From assembly GCF_900496995.4 (NCBI RefSeq), contig NC_044005.1:51842517-51906516 (forward strand): a DNA stretch of 64,000 nt, given 5' to 3'. The stretch is from Aquila chrysaetos chrysaetos. Taxonomy: Eukaryota > Chordata > Aves > Accipitriformes > Accipitridae. The notes beneath the pieces are model-generated. The model searched no databases. It was not told the DNA's origin and saw only the letters and a program-made list of their open reading frames with translations. Shown here piece by piece: positions 47,561 through 61,320 of this stretch (positions are counted from its first letter, which is position 1; every line of letters begins with the position of its first letter). The translations under genes and the position numbers were made by a program.

Positions 47561-50500
47561 ACGCAAGAATGAAGAAAATGATAGTGTTAGGCCCCTCTGA
47601 GTCTCAGATCCCCAATTAGCAACCCCTGAATCAGTGGTTCAAGTTTTTCCCACAAAAGGATTGCTTTGCCTGACTCTTTGTCGGGTATGGAGGCATCACC
47701 CCATGGGCCAGCTGAGTGACTGTAATGCTTCTCTCATCACCCACCTGCCAAGCAGAATATTGCCAGGAAAGACAAAGTCCAGTTGGGATGTACTTCAAAT
47801 ACCCTGGGAGGTGACTTAGGCTCTGTTAGTTCCTGGAAAGCAGAAAACTATACAGGAGCCCTCTAACTGGTAAACAGTGGTCACAGATTTTTTTTTTTTT
47901 GAGCTAATAAAAATAGGCTGAAATCACTTCTCATGCCATTCTTCAGGGTTGCATTTCACTGTCCTTTGGGTGTGGCTGGGAGTCTTAGTCTTGGTCATTG
48001 TGTCTAAATAGAATAATGGAAAATAGAGTAAAAAAAGACAAAGCTGGTCTTTCAAGGTTTCTACCACAAAGCAGGCCCTCTATATTACACTTGAGAATAT
48101 ACAGATGTGTGTGTATGTATGTATTTGTCCACATCATTATTATCGTGAGATGTTAAGGCCAAGATCTTCATAAATCTTACATTTCATGTGTGTTATTAAT
48201 GCGTCATTGAATTTAAAAAGACGACAATTGTTTAGATCATCTGGACGCACTGACAAATAATAAAAGTTAGTAAGAAGTCCCTTGGTAGGTCTTCAGTGTT
48301 GTCTAAGCTTCTATAGACAATAAATGAGTGAGAACGCTGTAGCTAAGGAATTTGCTACATTATCTAAGATGGCTGATGGTGAAAAACAACTTTGAATTTT
48401 GAAATACAAAACTGCAGTGAGTCAGAAAATATAGAGAACAATGTTAACATGACTCACTCACATCTCATCTCCAGGTTTAAGGCTGAAACTGATTGAGCAA
48501 AGAGTTTGGAAATCCCTGCATGGGTAGGATCAAAACAAAAGCAAGATGACTGGTTGTTTTGGTTTTTTTTTTTTGTAATAGAAACTTTGAGGGAAAAACA
48601 TGATCCAGAGCAAGTAGTAAAGAAGTTCCAGGTAAAATATGTTTTACCAGCATATTATCACCAAATTTTCTATCCCATCTGTTAGTCATGTAGCTTCCTT
48701 CTTCCTCGGTACTTCCTCCAGCCAAAGAGCTGATAAATATTGATCTGGGACACTGGCTCTCTCCTGTAATTCATATCCTTCAGTTATGATGTAAGGAACT
48801 GTCTTTTGGCAGAGGGTGCATTGCCGGGAGGTTGGTTGTGCTATAGAAGTTGTAAGCTTTTCAAGAGTGCTGTGAAAAGTCAGTGATGGCTCAAGTGCAT
48901 AAACACGTCCATCCCTCAGCTCCACTGCCTCAGATTAATACTGTACATTGCCAACATTTATAAGCCTTCGCAGCAAATTGTGAACACAGCCTTGAAACCA
49001 GTAACTAGGCTCTTTTTTGCCTCCTGTGGTGCCTTTTAAGTGGCTTCTTTATCCACTGCCTTCCTCAAAACTGCTCCTTTCTTGTGCCTAGATCTGCTCT
49101 CCAGCCATAGCCCTTTCTGCCCTGCACACCCGTGTTTTGCCGGTGAGCATACGTAACGCTGCTCGGTCGCTGAAGCCACCCACGTATCCAAGAGATCTTG
49201 AAACGTGTTTGGTTTTTTCAAGTAGATGTTCCTTTACTTCCTGGCTATGTGATCCTAATTGCTTTAGCGTGCGTGGCCTAAACTGGGACAGTCGCACAGT
49301 AGGAATGCTGCTCTGCTCCCAGCTCCGCTCCAAACTGGGACACTCAGCTGTGAACCCAGCTGTCTACAAGCCAAGTGAAATGTCCTGGATCTTGGTATTT
49401 GGAGTAGAGGTGTCTCCCTGTCCCTTTGCATGTGTTTCTTTGACTTCCAGATCACAACATATGCGTGAAATTACACACCTGCTTGGGTGGACGTAGGAAT
49501 TGAGGCACACAGCTGGGGATTCAGTCCCAAAATTTGCTTTTTAATTCTGACTGCATTAGATAGATAGATATCTCTTTGCTCTGCTTTCTGAGGATCCCTG
49601 TATGGACCTTGTTTTCAGGATACACTCTGGGGGTGGGGGGCTATCTGAATATTGGGAAGTGCCATATGTGACAGGGAAGGAAGGAGTTGAATTTCTAATC
49701 TAGCTCCAAGGCTTTCAAGAAATCCAGGACAGTCCTTCGTTTTCATTAATTTTAGATATATTTTTAGATATATGGATATCTTAAGATGGCAGAATCAACA
49801 GTTCTCAAAATCTCATCTGTCTACCTAAAGAGGGACTACTGGGGTGGCCCGGCATTGCCATACCCCGTTGGCTCCTCCACCAAGCAGCACCGTGGGGGTT
49901 GCACACAGAACTGGGTGCCCAGGGGAGCTGGTAGAGCGGTGATATCGGTGTGCTCCCTCTCTCGTCTCTTCCCTCACGCTCACACTGGCTGGAGCGACCT
50001 GCAGCACTCAGCTGCCTTCTGCGCACCAGTCCAGGCTGGAGAAGCTTTCCCTGAGCTAGGCAGGGGTGCAGCATGGGTGGCACAAGGTATGGGCAGTTCA
50101 GCTCCTTTGGTCATTAACAGGGTCCTCCAGAGACCGCTTTCCTGTTACTGAATGTGGGAGTAGGCTAGTGTGTAGTGTTAGACGGGGCTCTGCTCTTCCA
50201 AGCAGTATTCTTCAGGTGCGACGTAAAGCTGCAATCCTGGCCGCTAACAGGTACCACCGATCCCGCGGGACGTATTCGGTATGGAAATAGTACTGTCCTA
50301 CCAAGGATTTAAGAAATCAGAAGTTGTTTGTCTGCACCCTTCCTCCCCCCAAAATCATGAAGATGAACTAAAAATTTTAAGTTTACAAAGTAAAACAAGC
50401 CACTCAATGAGCAGCAAAAATAAAGAAGCCAGTTTTCCTTTGGATTTGTGTCTTCAGGCCCCAGCCCTTCCCTTTTTCCCCCAGTGACCCTGCCTCTGGT

Positions 50501-51199
50501 GCATGCTTCCCACAGCACCCTCGCAGACAGGTCTAGAAGTCTGTACCTGCTGAATGGCGGCCCAGGATCTGTCTGTCAAACGCCTACCTTGTACAAACTT
50601 AATTTTCTTGGATTTTTTTTTTTCTTTCTTCCAAATCAGGGTGAAACTGGCCAGGAAGCAGAAAAGTTGCTGGGGCAGCTAGCTGCCAGATGGCCAGCAT
50701 GACAGCACTGGTTTTGTTCCTCTAAGAAAGGAGATGATAAACTTTATGTTTTGTATTTGTCTTCTGAATTTGGAGACTCCAGTGTTTGAGTTACTGGGAA
50801 ACAAGGAGGGTAAATTTTGTTCGGAAAAGAATAGGAAAGGTGTTATTCTTGTCTAAAAGTATGAATATGGGAGGTAGGAATGCAAGCACTGCGTATCCTG
50901 AGAAAGGGTAAAATTATGAACTGGCTACAGATGGGATGGAAGGGATATTTTGGTTTTACCTACCTAGATTTCTCAGTGTGTTTGCCACGTGCTGGTTTTT
51001 TTTTTTCCTACCTGCCCTCAGTGAGTGTTATTTTTATTATATCCAGAAAGGGGGAAATTTATCCATATAAAGAATTCCTTAGTTCTGTTTCCTTCAGCTG
51101 ATTCCCATTTGTGGCCATACCCCTCTCATCCCTGGCAGTGTTGCTGTATGTCTATTATCTGCTTCATAGATACAGTTAGGTGTGGGAACAATTTTCTGG

Positions 51200-51565
51200 A
51201 GCTCATTTTTCTGGCGCTTTGACCATTCTCAGTGCTTTTGCCTGAATTATTTCTAGTTACACCACCCCTTTCTTGAACCGTGGTACTTTAAGGGGACACT
51301 GTACTTCAGCTGAGACTTCTAGCAGTACTGCGTAGAACAGAAGAATTGCTTCATGTATATTACAGGCTATATTCCTGTGTGTGTGTCACAGTGTGATGTT
51401 TGCTTTCTTTGTGAAATCCTGGCACTCTTTGCATTCAGCTGTGAATTACCACTGCTGCCTAAGGGGCCTTTTCTTATGACTCTCTGAATTTGTATATTCC
51501 TGCCTTTGTGTAGTGCTCTGCATTCTCCCCCTTGAATTTCATCTTGCTGCTTCACAGAAACCCAT
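51200..51565 (-). mobile_element. Old CR1-like LINE fragment
   Basis: The plus strand reads like a decayed reverse complement of the CR1 3' region: CACTGTACTTCAGCTGAGAC, GTACTGCGTAGA, GAAGAATTGCTTC, CTATATTCCTG, TTTGCTTTCTTTG, and at the end GTGTAGTGCTCTGCATTC and CTTGAATTTCATCTTGCT. Together these follow the usual order (TACTCCAGGTGTGGTCT, GAGTAGA, GCACTTG, TTGAA-TTCAT). It is strongly diverged, so the call is moderate. Confidence 0.5.
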
Positions 51566-54500
51566 GGGAACCTTCTCAGCCTTTGGCTGCAGCCTTCTGA
51601 GAAACTTGTTCTTGTGCTTAGCTGAGCAAAGAGACTGTGTGAGCCTCAGACCTGCTTCAGCAGAGCTCGTGCAAGGGGACACGTGTTTGTGCTGACAGCT
51701 TTATATGGAATTATAAGTCACTGTTATTGCTTACACAAAAAATTATATGTGAAGACACCTTGACTACAGATCTGTGTCACAGTATTAAAAAATCAAGTTA
51801 AAAGCTGTTTAAGAAAATACTCAGTGGTGTCCGTGCATCCTCTAAATAAGCCACTTTATCTAGATGCTTTGCATTGCCTGTTGCCTTATAGCAAGCCAAG
51901 AATGCCTGCTTTTCAAATTAATATTGAAATTCCTTATGACACTATCAACTATTTTTCAAAACACAGCAGTTATTGCTCTCCCCCAGGGGGAGGCAGCTGA
52001 AGGATGATGAGGATGGTTCTGCAGCTCCCACTCACAGCAATAAATAATACAATGCAGGGTGCTGCTAGTGTGATTTTTTATGAAGTAACATTTCAGTAAA
52101 AGCTGGTTACAAAACACAGTAAGTATGATTTATAGGCCTGAAATTATGACTATCCAGCATTCCTAAGTGATGACTTACTTATTCTTGTAGTCAGAAGACA
52201 AAGCTTTCTATATTGAAAAATAGTTGATACCTCTTTAATTACAGCTTAGGTACAATGTGGACATTGTGCTTTTTAACCACCCACTGACAGTCACTAAAGT
52301 GCAGTGGACCTACATTTCCTAATGTATGAAATTGCTCCTAGGATTCTGCAGGACCCATGAGAAAATTGCAAAGAATTCTTACTTATCCCTGAGCAAGTGT
52401 GTCTCGGCTGAATAAAACTTCTAAGTCTTTCTAAAAGCTTCATTCTTAAGCTCTTACATTGAGATGACCCCCTAAGGGTGTACCAGAATCTCAGCTTAAG
52501 GTGCCCAGCTGCCTTTCAAATGCTCACTTTTAATTATCATTCTTTTCTTTCCCCTGGGATTATTTTTGAAAATGTAAGTCTCAGGGTGCACATGCTTAAG
52601 AAATTATGTTGACATTTCTCCCTTGTACAAAAAAGCAAAACAAACCAAAAACAAGAAATTGATCTCTCAAGCAAGATTTCCACTACCATGAGAATATTTG
52701 GTTCTCTTTTCTCCTTCCCTCTAAGCAGCGAGTACAATATGCCTAGACTTCAGTAATGCATTAGGCACAGCAAACGTAAGGTCATAGAAAAAGGGTGTGA
52801 AAAGAAACCACAGATGAGATGCTAATTACATCATTTGATGCACTACTGGAGATCAGATAATGCTGGCAAGGTAAAAGGACTCATAAAGAGTAGAATATGT
52901 ACTTGTACTTAAGATGAACTGGAGAGCTATCACCAAAAGATACTACTCCAAAGAGGATTTGTCAAGATGGAAAATAGCGAGTGGCTCAGCCCTCACTATT
53001 CATTACCAATAACGTAAACAACTTCATTAACATTCAGGAAGACTATGCAGTTATTACAGATTCCATTAGGAGTTGACCTGAGCATCTGTGGTGAGGAGAA
53101 TGATACAGAAATAACATGGTGTATTACAAACATGTAGAAATGGAACGAGCCTGTAGCCCAAGAGGTCATGCTGTGCCTTTGGGACTCATTTCAGGGATGA
53201 CTACAAGAGGCTAAGATGCATGCATGCTCCCTCCCAGGCTTTGAAGGTGTTTAAAACTGTCATGGTGCCTCATCTAATGTCTTCCCTTTTTCAGAGGGGT
53301 TTGATCCAAAATCCAGTCTCCACCAGTCCTTCCATCCCCGGCCCCAATGCACATACACATGCACGTGGGGCTTCCAAATCACGCGATCCTGTTCTCAGCC
53401 AAACTGGGTTAGTTATCCTACATATGGCCCATCCACTGAACAGAAGGCAGGGGCTGGTGGGTAGAAGTGTGTTTCAGAAAGAAGTAGCTAGAATCTGGAA
53501 AAAATAGAAGCTCATCACACTCTAGGAATAGTCACTCTTCAATGGAAGTGAGACACTGGAAGAGCAGTAGTGTCTCAGATACTCGCAGTGAATAGCATGG
53601 CAGCAAGGCGTAAGCATCTGACATAGGGGCATCGTCACCAAAAGTGACAGCATTGTGCACTTCAGCCACTGTTCAGGAAATCTCCTGGTTTAAAAACAGA
53701 GTGAGTGACAACTCCTTGCCCAGCTATTCAGTCTCTTGCTTGCAAAACCAGATGCTCTCCTATCAGCTAGTTGAGGATTAACAGTGGGGAGAAAGGGGTG
53801 GTAAAAGGATGACCTTGGTTTTATTTATCATTTTGGACATTACTTTTCCAATAACTAGCAGGGGTACACTAATATCTGTCAGTGTCATGTGGAGATAATT
53901 TACCCATTTTTAGTCCCCTCCTGCTGTCTGAAACTGTAAATCCTGTTGCCAGAGAACAGAATTATTAGAATAGCTGTATGACAGATTTCATTGTCATTTA
54001 CTCACTGGAGGTTTGTTTTATGAACAAAGCATCACAGTGAAATATAACTTTATCACTTTGAAGTATGCTTTTGCTGTAAGATGTTTTTCAAAGTTTGTAC
54101 CATTGTTCAACTTTGACAGCAGAATAAAACAATGTGTCATTTCTTATAAAAAAGGAACATACCCTTGAGCAAATTATGTTGATTTGCCTAAGAAATTTTA
54201 TCCACATTTTCCTTATTCATAGAAGAAAAGAAGACTTTCATAGAAGTCTTTTATAGACTGATGTGTATTTATGTGGTGCATTGATAATATAGTAAGGATC
54301 AAACCATTTGTGAAATGGTACTTTGTGCTATAGCATAAAGTTGAAAGGGGGACTGCCCTCCTGTTTTTCAGTCAAAAAAACCCAACAACCAAAATCCAAT
54401 ATCACAAAAGCAGTTCCTTAATCTCAGCTCTGGGAAAATACCTGTTTGACTAGTGCAAGATTTGTTGCTGTACTGGCTCCCCCTGGGTAATGGCTGTACG

Positions 54501-56298
54501 AACATCTATAGAACTTTATTAACCTGCTTAGCTGTAGGTACGCTGGAGTAGACTATGAACGAGCAGAGATTATTTCATACATAGATTAAATAATAGTGAC
54601 AGTATCTTTTTCAGCTTCTTGCTTACCTGCAGCCAGCCATCCCTCTATTCCAATCTTTGCATTAATTTGTCTCTTCTCTGGCTTCCTCCTAGAGGCACAT
54701 CAAGAATTAAATAAATTGAAACCTATTGGTTTCATTCTGGGATCATTTATCCTAGTGCTTTATTCCCATTATACAAGAAAAAGCAGTTGCTTTTGCTAGT
54801 TTAATTTTGTTCACATCACTCTTTTGAAGATGGTGGGCCAGCTGACAACTCTTTTCCCTCCTGTCCCTGTTATATTGCATCCTATTTTTGTGGTACCTGC
54901 AGATTTTCTTCTGCCTCCACAGTACTGATTACAGAAAAAGTTGTGCTGCCAGTTTTATCTGAGAAAGACTGCTTACCCTCCTTTGCCCAGGCTGAGCCTC
55001 CTTGATTACAAGCGAGTCTGGTAGTGAGACGGTTTGGTTTCAATTTGCTTCATAGCCTTCATAAGAAGAAACAACTGAAGTAAGATAAGCAAGGGAAAGG
55101 TGTGAAGAGAAGGAAAAAGAGGAGACTCAAAAGTCAAATGCACTCAGTTTGCCACTCAGGTGGCAGTTAGGTTTGTCAGTGAGAATATCCAAGATGGATT
55201 AGAAGAAGGAGAGAATGGAGGTAGTGAAGAAGAAAGGGGGAGGAAAGGAGACTTAGATGGAATGTGGAGAAGACAGGAGGAAGAAGCAAGAATAAAGGTG
55301 AATGAGAGGCCGCTCTTTCCTTCTATGTGTGACCACAGTGACCAGAGCTTCAAAACTTCAGCTGGAGACAGATAATTCAGAAGATACGTGTACCTAACTG
55401 AAGAAAAGCCAGTCAGAAAGGAGAATGGTTAATGACCCCAAACCAAATGCATCTACAGCGTCTATGTGAGCTAAGCAGGACAGAGTAATTTAGACGTATG
55501 CACAGTGTAAGTGCAGACCTGCGTGTGCACTGAAAGAGGAAGGTGGAGATTACTGTACCTGTTATTAACCTTTCCCTGAACAGCCCAGATTGGATGAGGT
55601 AAGGTTGAGATGGAAACAGAGCCACAAGGTGCTGAAATACGTCTTGAGACTTCTCCTAGGAAATACTTAGTAAATTCTAAAAAGCAGCACCACATGGCCA
55701 ATTTAAAAAATCTTTAAAGGTCCGTTTTCTTGCTGACATACTCATGATCATTCTCAGACAGCCTTATATCTAAAAAAATGTTTAACAAATGTTCCCCAGG
55801 CAAGGATGCACTTCCAAACAGCCTTCTGCAGGAGTGCAGAGAGTTGATTTTTAAGAAATTGAATGACTGTCTTGTGTATGAGGGATTGATATGGACATTA
55901 TTAGTACTCTGAAATGCTCTAGAGAACACTATCAACAAAAATTTGATCTACCCATGGAAAACCAGGAATTTCTGTGCCAAACCAATCAATGAGTACTCTT
56001 TGTTTCTCAAAGGCAATTGCAGTTAGCATTCTGGGTCTGAAAGAGCAGGCCTAAATCCCCTAGGAATATCAGTGTTAAGTTAAGAGAGATGTAGGGGACA
56101 GACGGGTTATTATAATGGTGAACAAACATGTTGACTTAACTTCTCTTTAAATTATGCCAATTTATCACAAAATAATAGGAAAAATCTAATCCACTGTTAA
56201 CAAGAGGCCATATGGGAGAATTATTTGAGGATGTGTAACTGCGGAGTACACTTGCTGTGTAAGAGTGCAAGATCTTTACTGTGTAAGCTTTGTGCTAA

Positions 56299-56303
56299 GG
56301 AAT
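56299..56303. repeat. Target site duplication, left copy (GGAAT)
   Basis: GGAAT directly precedes the LTR start TGTCCTAG and is identical to the five bases after the LTR end. Confidence 0.85.
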
Positions 56304-56851
56304 TGTCCTAGTTTCAGCTGGGATAGAGTCAACTGTCTTCCTAGTAGCTGGTACGGTGCTTATGTTTTGAGTTCAGTATGAGAAGAATGTTGATAACACA
56401 GATGTTTTCAGTTGTTGCTCAGTAGTGTTTAGACTAATGTCAAGGATTTTTCAGCTTCTCATGCCCAGCCAGCGAGAAGGCTGGAGGGGCACAAGAAGTT
56501 GGCACAGGACACAGCCAGGGCAGCTGACCCAAACTGGCCAACAGGGTATTCCATACCATATGACATCCCATCTAGTATAGGAACTGGGGAGTGGGGGCGG
56601 GGAATCGCCGCTTGGGGACTAGCTGGGTGCCGGTCGGCGGGTGGTGAGCAATTGCACTGCGCATCATTTGTACATTCCAATCCTTTCATTATTGCTGTTG
56701 TCATTTTATTAGTGTTATCATTATCATTATTCATTTCTTCTTTTCTGTTCTTGCTTCTTTTCCCGATTTTCTCCCCCATCCCACTGGGTGGGGGGGGAGT
56801 GAGTGAGCGGCTGCGTGGTGCTTGGTTGCTGGCTGGGGTTAAACCACGACA
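56304..56851 (+). mobile_element. Solo LTR of an avian endogenous retrovirus
   Basis: A 548-bp element starting TGTCCTAGTTTCAGCTGGGA and ending GGTTAAACCACGACA, with TGTC/GACA inverted termini and perfect GGAAT duplications on both sides. It matches, from memory, an LTR type common in neoavian genomes (the TguLTR5 group). A 5-bp duplication suits ERVL-type integrases, though class is inferred. No gag, pol or env lies next to it, so it is a recombination product of a provirus. The expected TATA position reads AGTATAGG and is decayed. The region between the (T/A)TT-rich tract and CCCGATTTTCTCCCC looks shorter than in the type I recall, so the R/poly(A) part may be deleted. The 121-residue open frame within it has no meaning. 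Confidence 0.9.
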
Positions 56852-56856
56852 GGAAT
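56852..56856. repeat. Target site duplication, right copy (GGAAT)
   Basis: GGAAT directly follows the LTR end ACGACA and equals the left copy. Confidence 0.85.
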
Positions 56857-59847
56857 GGCAATGAAGCAGCAGATCTGAGCCTGAAAATGTGACAGCACTG
56901 CCCAAGCCCTCCCTGTTGGACTTAGCCAAGCCTGAAACTGCAGCTTCAGCTGCCGCTTGCCGCATGTCACTGCGAAGTGTGGCTCTCGTGATCAGCTATT
57001 ATGTCATGCCGTGCAGTTATTTTTGTTCGAATTCTTGCAGCTTCATGTGAACCATGCGAATGAGACCCAGTGCTGTCTCTGAAAATAACAATGCATAGCA
57101 ATTAAGTACAAGAGTCATGGTACATTCATGCTGCATCATAAAGTTCAGCCTTCAATAAGTTTCAGAGCCTAAAACCACAGAAACAAAAAGTAAATGACAG
57201 TGACTCACAAGGGCTATAGAGGAATACTTCTGAATTAGTAACAATATTCATGTGCTGCTTTCCCATCAGTTTATCAACCACAAGTATCCAGAGGCAGTTG
57301 GTAGAGGGTATGACACAAGACATTCATTGTGGGGGATGACTGGTGATGGTGATGGTCCCATTCTGCTGATGGGTCCTTCTGCTGCCACTTTACTACAGGG
57401 TAGAGCAAAACCTGTCATTTATTCAGTGCATTGGTCAGCCTGACAAATCTGCTCTGGTGGCTCAGAATAAAGCTGCTGGGACAATTTCAATGCAGGGTTC
57501 AGCAGTTCAGAGCTTAAACTGTTTATGATACCTTAACACTGGATTCCTTTATTCAGGTCTTCACTAACATGGAGCCAGGTGAGAGAACAAGCTACAGCTT
57601 GGTCAGACAGATCTGAAGCTGGGTCGTAACAGTTGCTTTCTTGCATTTTTCTGCCTCTTTGTTGTTGATTATAATTCCCTGAGCACCTTAACTGTCAGAT
57701 ATAGCACCTCATTTCTGTATATCTACTGACCATAACTGATATTTAGTATTTTATTCCAGAACTGTTCTTTAATAATTAACACACTATGAATTTGGCTGAC
57801 AATTAACACCCATTCAGTTTAGCTCCCATTTTCAGAAACATTGTTCATAACCCTGCTCTGTTCATAATCCTCCTCTGGAAATTACTTAAAATTGACTCTT
57901 AACGTTTTGAGGTATTTTGTAATGGGGAAGTAATTGTCAGGAAAGAATTTTCACACAAATTTAGTCACACCTACTTGCAGTACTTAATCAGATCCTCTCC
58001 AGTAAGGTCATAAGAGTCCCCATTAGCTCTTACTCAGCATGTAAGATCATTGACTCCCGATTTTACATATTTATTGCTGGATGGGCAAGAAGTGTCACTG
58101 CAATATATATTTGACCTACAAAGGTCCATATTCTTCTTCAGTTTCTTGGGAGTTCCAATGGAGTAGTTCACCTACCATCAGGGTAGTCTACATTCAGTGC
58201 CAGGATTGGAGCAACTTTTAGTTGCCCAGATGAGCTGGATGTGCTTTTTAGTGCTTCACCATGGCTACAGGAAATATTATCAAACATTATCCTGTGTGGG
58301 AGGGAACAATATGACAGCATCTTCCTTGATCATTTCCAGGAAAAGTTGTATCATGGTTTTTCAGGTACTATTGCTATGAATTATTACTGCCACGAGCCAA
58401 ATTCCTTTTACATTTTTTTCCCTTGCTGAAAGGTGATAGTATTCCAAGTCCTGCTCTTGGTAAGACAAACCGTCTCTCTTGTCACTGCCACTTGCGTAAG
58501 CAGGGAGGGGCACGCTGGAGTTTGTAATAAAGGTTTATGTGGCAGTGTATAACAAAGCTCACATTTGTATCCTAAATTCTCTTTTCCTTTCACCCTCTTT
58601 TTTTTCCCTTCAATCTGTAGCTCTTGAACTACTTGATACTGCTTTTCCAGTCTTCTGTCTATCTTTGCCAGAAAAATGGCATTCCTTTGACTCCTCCAAG
58701 TGTTGTAGTAGAGAATATGAGATCAGGGACATTCTGGGTTTAGCTCCTTGTTTTGCTTTTTCCTCTTTTTAATTCCCCTCTGAACACTCTTGTTCATTTT
58801 ATGGTTTTTGCTTGTGCTTTTATGAAGAGCTGCCTTCCATCTGACCCACCCCCCCTTGCCATTTAACTATTATACTTAATTAAGACAGAGAAAAGACTCA
58901 ATTGTACTGGTTAGTTTTAAGAGTTGTGGACAAAGCTTTCCTGGGTTCAGTTATCCGTGTGGTCCAGCTGGTGGTCTAGTTTGCTGAATCCAACTAGAGA
59001 TACTTCATCTGGCCAACAGCCTGTCCCTGGAGGAAATCAATTGAGCAGTACATCCTTCCTGAGCAGCTGAACATCCCTGTCTGCCCACCAGCACCCCAGA
59101 CAGATGGGTGACTGCAGCTGTAAGAGAGGGTTTGAAGCAGCAAGTGCCGCTTTCTGTTGTGATGCCAACCCCTCTCAGCCCAGAACTGCTGCTTGCACCT
59201 CATTTTTTGGTACCAACCTCTGAGTCTGGCAGCCCCAGGATTTCTCCCTTCCTCTCTGTGCCTCCCTTCAGCATCACCCAGAGCCTCAGTGCTGAGCACC
59301 GGTCCTGCACCCTCCACTTCTCTGAGACCAGCTTCTCCTCAGTCGCTGCTGCCAAGAAGGTGGGAAGCTGTCGGTGGAGGAAGATGACTGCCGCTGCCAG
59401 GATCGGCGATGGGAGACTGAGACCAGCTCACTCTGGAGAAGGGTGTACGCAAGTTATGTGATGGAGCTGGGAGACCACAGATAGCCACCCCCACTCCAGT
59501 TTCCCTCTGTTAGGTGCCTCTTGCAGGCATTCAGTACACCCTGCTTTTCTCTCTCACCCATTCAGACATACATGCGTATGATGCTCATCTCCGTAAAATT
59601 TAGCCCTTAGCGTTTAGCTCTTCTCACCAGCAAAAATATACTATATGTCTATAATCAGGGACTGGTTACAGAAAGTTTTGACTAATTCTCCTGAAAGTTG
59701 GAGGCAAGCTGTGGGAGCCTTAAACACCCATGTTATTAGACTACTGTATCTATACAAGTATCATTAAGAGATAAAGCTCTTACAAAGCAAAATGTAGGAA
59801 ACTATCCTGCATCGCTGTCTGGATGATTAGGATATTCCTGCAAAAGT

Positions 59848-59898
59848 CACTGAAGCCTGTCGCTCAGGCTTCCTCAGCCTGACAGACAGGCTTCAGTG
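59848..59898. ncRNA. 51-nt stable hairpin (possible small structured RNA)
   Basis: CACTGAAGCCTGTC (59,848-59,861) pairs perfectly with GACAGGCTTCAGTG (59,885-59,898). Inside, after a 2x2 internal loop, TCAGGCT (59,864-59,870) pairs with AGCCTGA (59,876-59,882) around the 5-nt loop TCCTC. Total 21 base pairs. A T6 run follows at about 59,910. It is shorter than typical animal pre-miRNAs and I know no miRNA of this sequence; it may be only a structural inverted repeat. It lies downstream of RSPO3. Confidence 0.35.
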
Positions 59899-60478
59899 TT
59901 GGGCAGAGCCTTTTTTAAGGTCAAACTCACTTTGAAAAACAGAAATAGTGAATAGGGATGGGAACTGGCTGGGAAGGCTCGCCTGCCACGTTTTCTAGTC
60001 CACACACCACACTGGGCAGGCTGTTATCCCTAGGCCAACCACCCTTGAGGAAAGCATGGCAATAAAACATATGCTGTGAAGCATGTTGGTTCCTCAGTGT
60101 ATTTCTGTAAAGGGTAAATCCATTTCTGAGCAATGAGTCAGTGTATAGCATAGCCTGACTTGTGGGTCACTCTAGCCACTAATATAGTCAGAATGGTGCC
60201 AATGGGTTTGGTTTGTCCTCTGAGCAGTGGAGATTTCCACCTCTGCTGTGTCAGAGAGAAGAACTAGAACAAGAATTTAAGTAAAATTGGACAGAAGTTT
60301 GTAATTTCTGTCCTTCAGTAGATTTATTGTTGTGGATACTCTTCCACTAGATGCACATTGTGGGTGTAAGTTGTGTCCTCTTCTGTCTGTGAAGCTATGA
60401 AATGATTCCCGCCCCCAGTAGAAAAGGTGACACCATCACTGTGAAAAACACATGCTTACATGATCTATTTTTCTGGGT

Positions 60479-60484
60479 TTTATT
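60479..60484 (-). terminator. RSPO3: Candidate poly(A) signal of RSPO3 (AATAAA)
   Basis: A minus-strand AATAAA (plus TTTATT) about 840 nt past the RSPO3 stop. Another lies at 60,328-60,323. Either could end the 3' UTR. Confidence 0.4.
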
Positions 60485-61320
60485 AACTCAACATTGTCTC
60501 CTACAAATACGATTTGTCATTCACCAGAAGATTTGAAATGTAGATTTAAGTTACACATAGGTATAAAAAGCATAAAACAGCACACACGGTACCACTGTTT
60601 AGACCAGAAAACATCATGTTGTCCCACAGGTAAGAGTGCTATTTAAGCTCAGCTCTGTCACCTTCTGCCTCAGGGATTCAGTCTTCAAAGCTGCAGATGC
60701 TTCTGCTTCTTTTCCCTCAGGTTGTGAAGCCCTGCTGGCTTTCCCCTGGTGTTTCTCACCTGCGTCTGGAGTGTGGACCAGGGAACCACAGGGCAATCCT
60801 GTCCTGGTCCACCAAAGGTTATAAAACCTTGGGTTCCTACTGGCTCTTCAGAAACGTTTTCCTCCTTCTCTTAAAATTTATGTACAATATATGAAGGGAT
60901 ACGATTTGCCTCTTTGATTTAGACATATCTCTTGCCTCATACTTAAACAATAGCTTGAAAAATATTTTACAAAGAAAAAGAACATTGTTCATCTGAATGT
61001 CATTCATTATTATATTGCTATATTTTATACCCTATTATTAATATATACAAAATTTCTTAATTGCCTTTTACAGATGCATGGAAGCATATAATATAACAGT
61101 TTTAAAGTATCCCATTTTTAGATTTTTTTTTCTTGGCTCATGTCAATCTCTTTAATAAACTATGGTTGCTTGGAGAATATAGGAAGTATTTGGAATGTTG
61201 TTTAAAGTTTAATAATAACTGGTAGCATTGTCCATTTGCGGCCTGAACGGTTGGAGCACCTGTCAGGGCGATCTGGTAGAGATAGCAGCATCATAAGACT
61301 TAAACAATCATGGAGGGCTG
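60485..61320 (-). other. RSPO3: Probable RSPO3 3' UTR
   Basis: AT-rich non-coding sequence after the RSPO3 stop on the minus strand, ending near the candidate poly(A) signal. The real mRNA end may be further left. Confidence 0.5.

Larger units (their letters stand above)
36561..60478. other. Intergenic region RNF146 - RSPO3
   Basis: About 24 kb without a recognisable protein-coding exon on either strand. It contains an A16 run (41.17 kb), a MIR-type SINE (43.3 kb), an AT-rich homeodomain-site-rich stretch (47.2-47.6 kb), an old CR1 fragment (51.2-51.6 kb), a solo LTR (56.3-56.9 kb), a CpG-dense block near 38.5-38.8 kb and a stable hairpin (59.85 kb). Short open frames here lack any family signature. 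Confidence 0.75.

Noticed and set aside
56459-56965. Open frames on both strands (121 and 168 codons) at the solo LTR
   Set aside because: They lie largely within the non-coding LTR and do not correspond to a retroviral protein.
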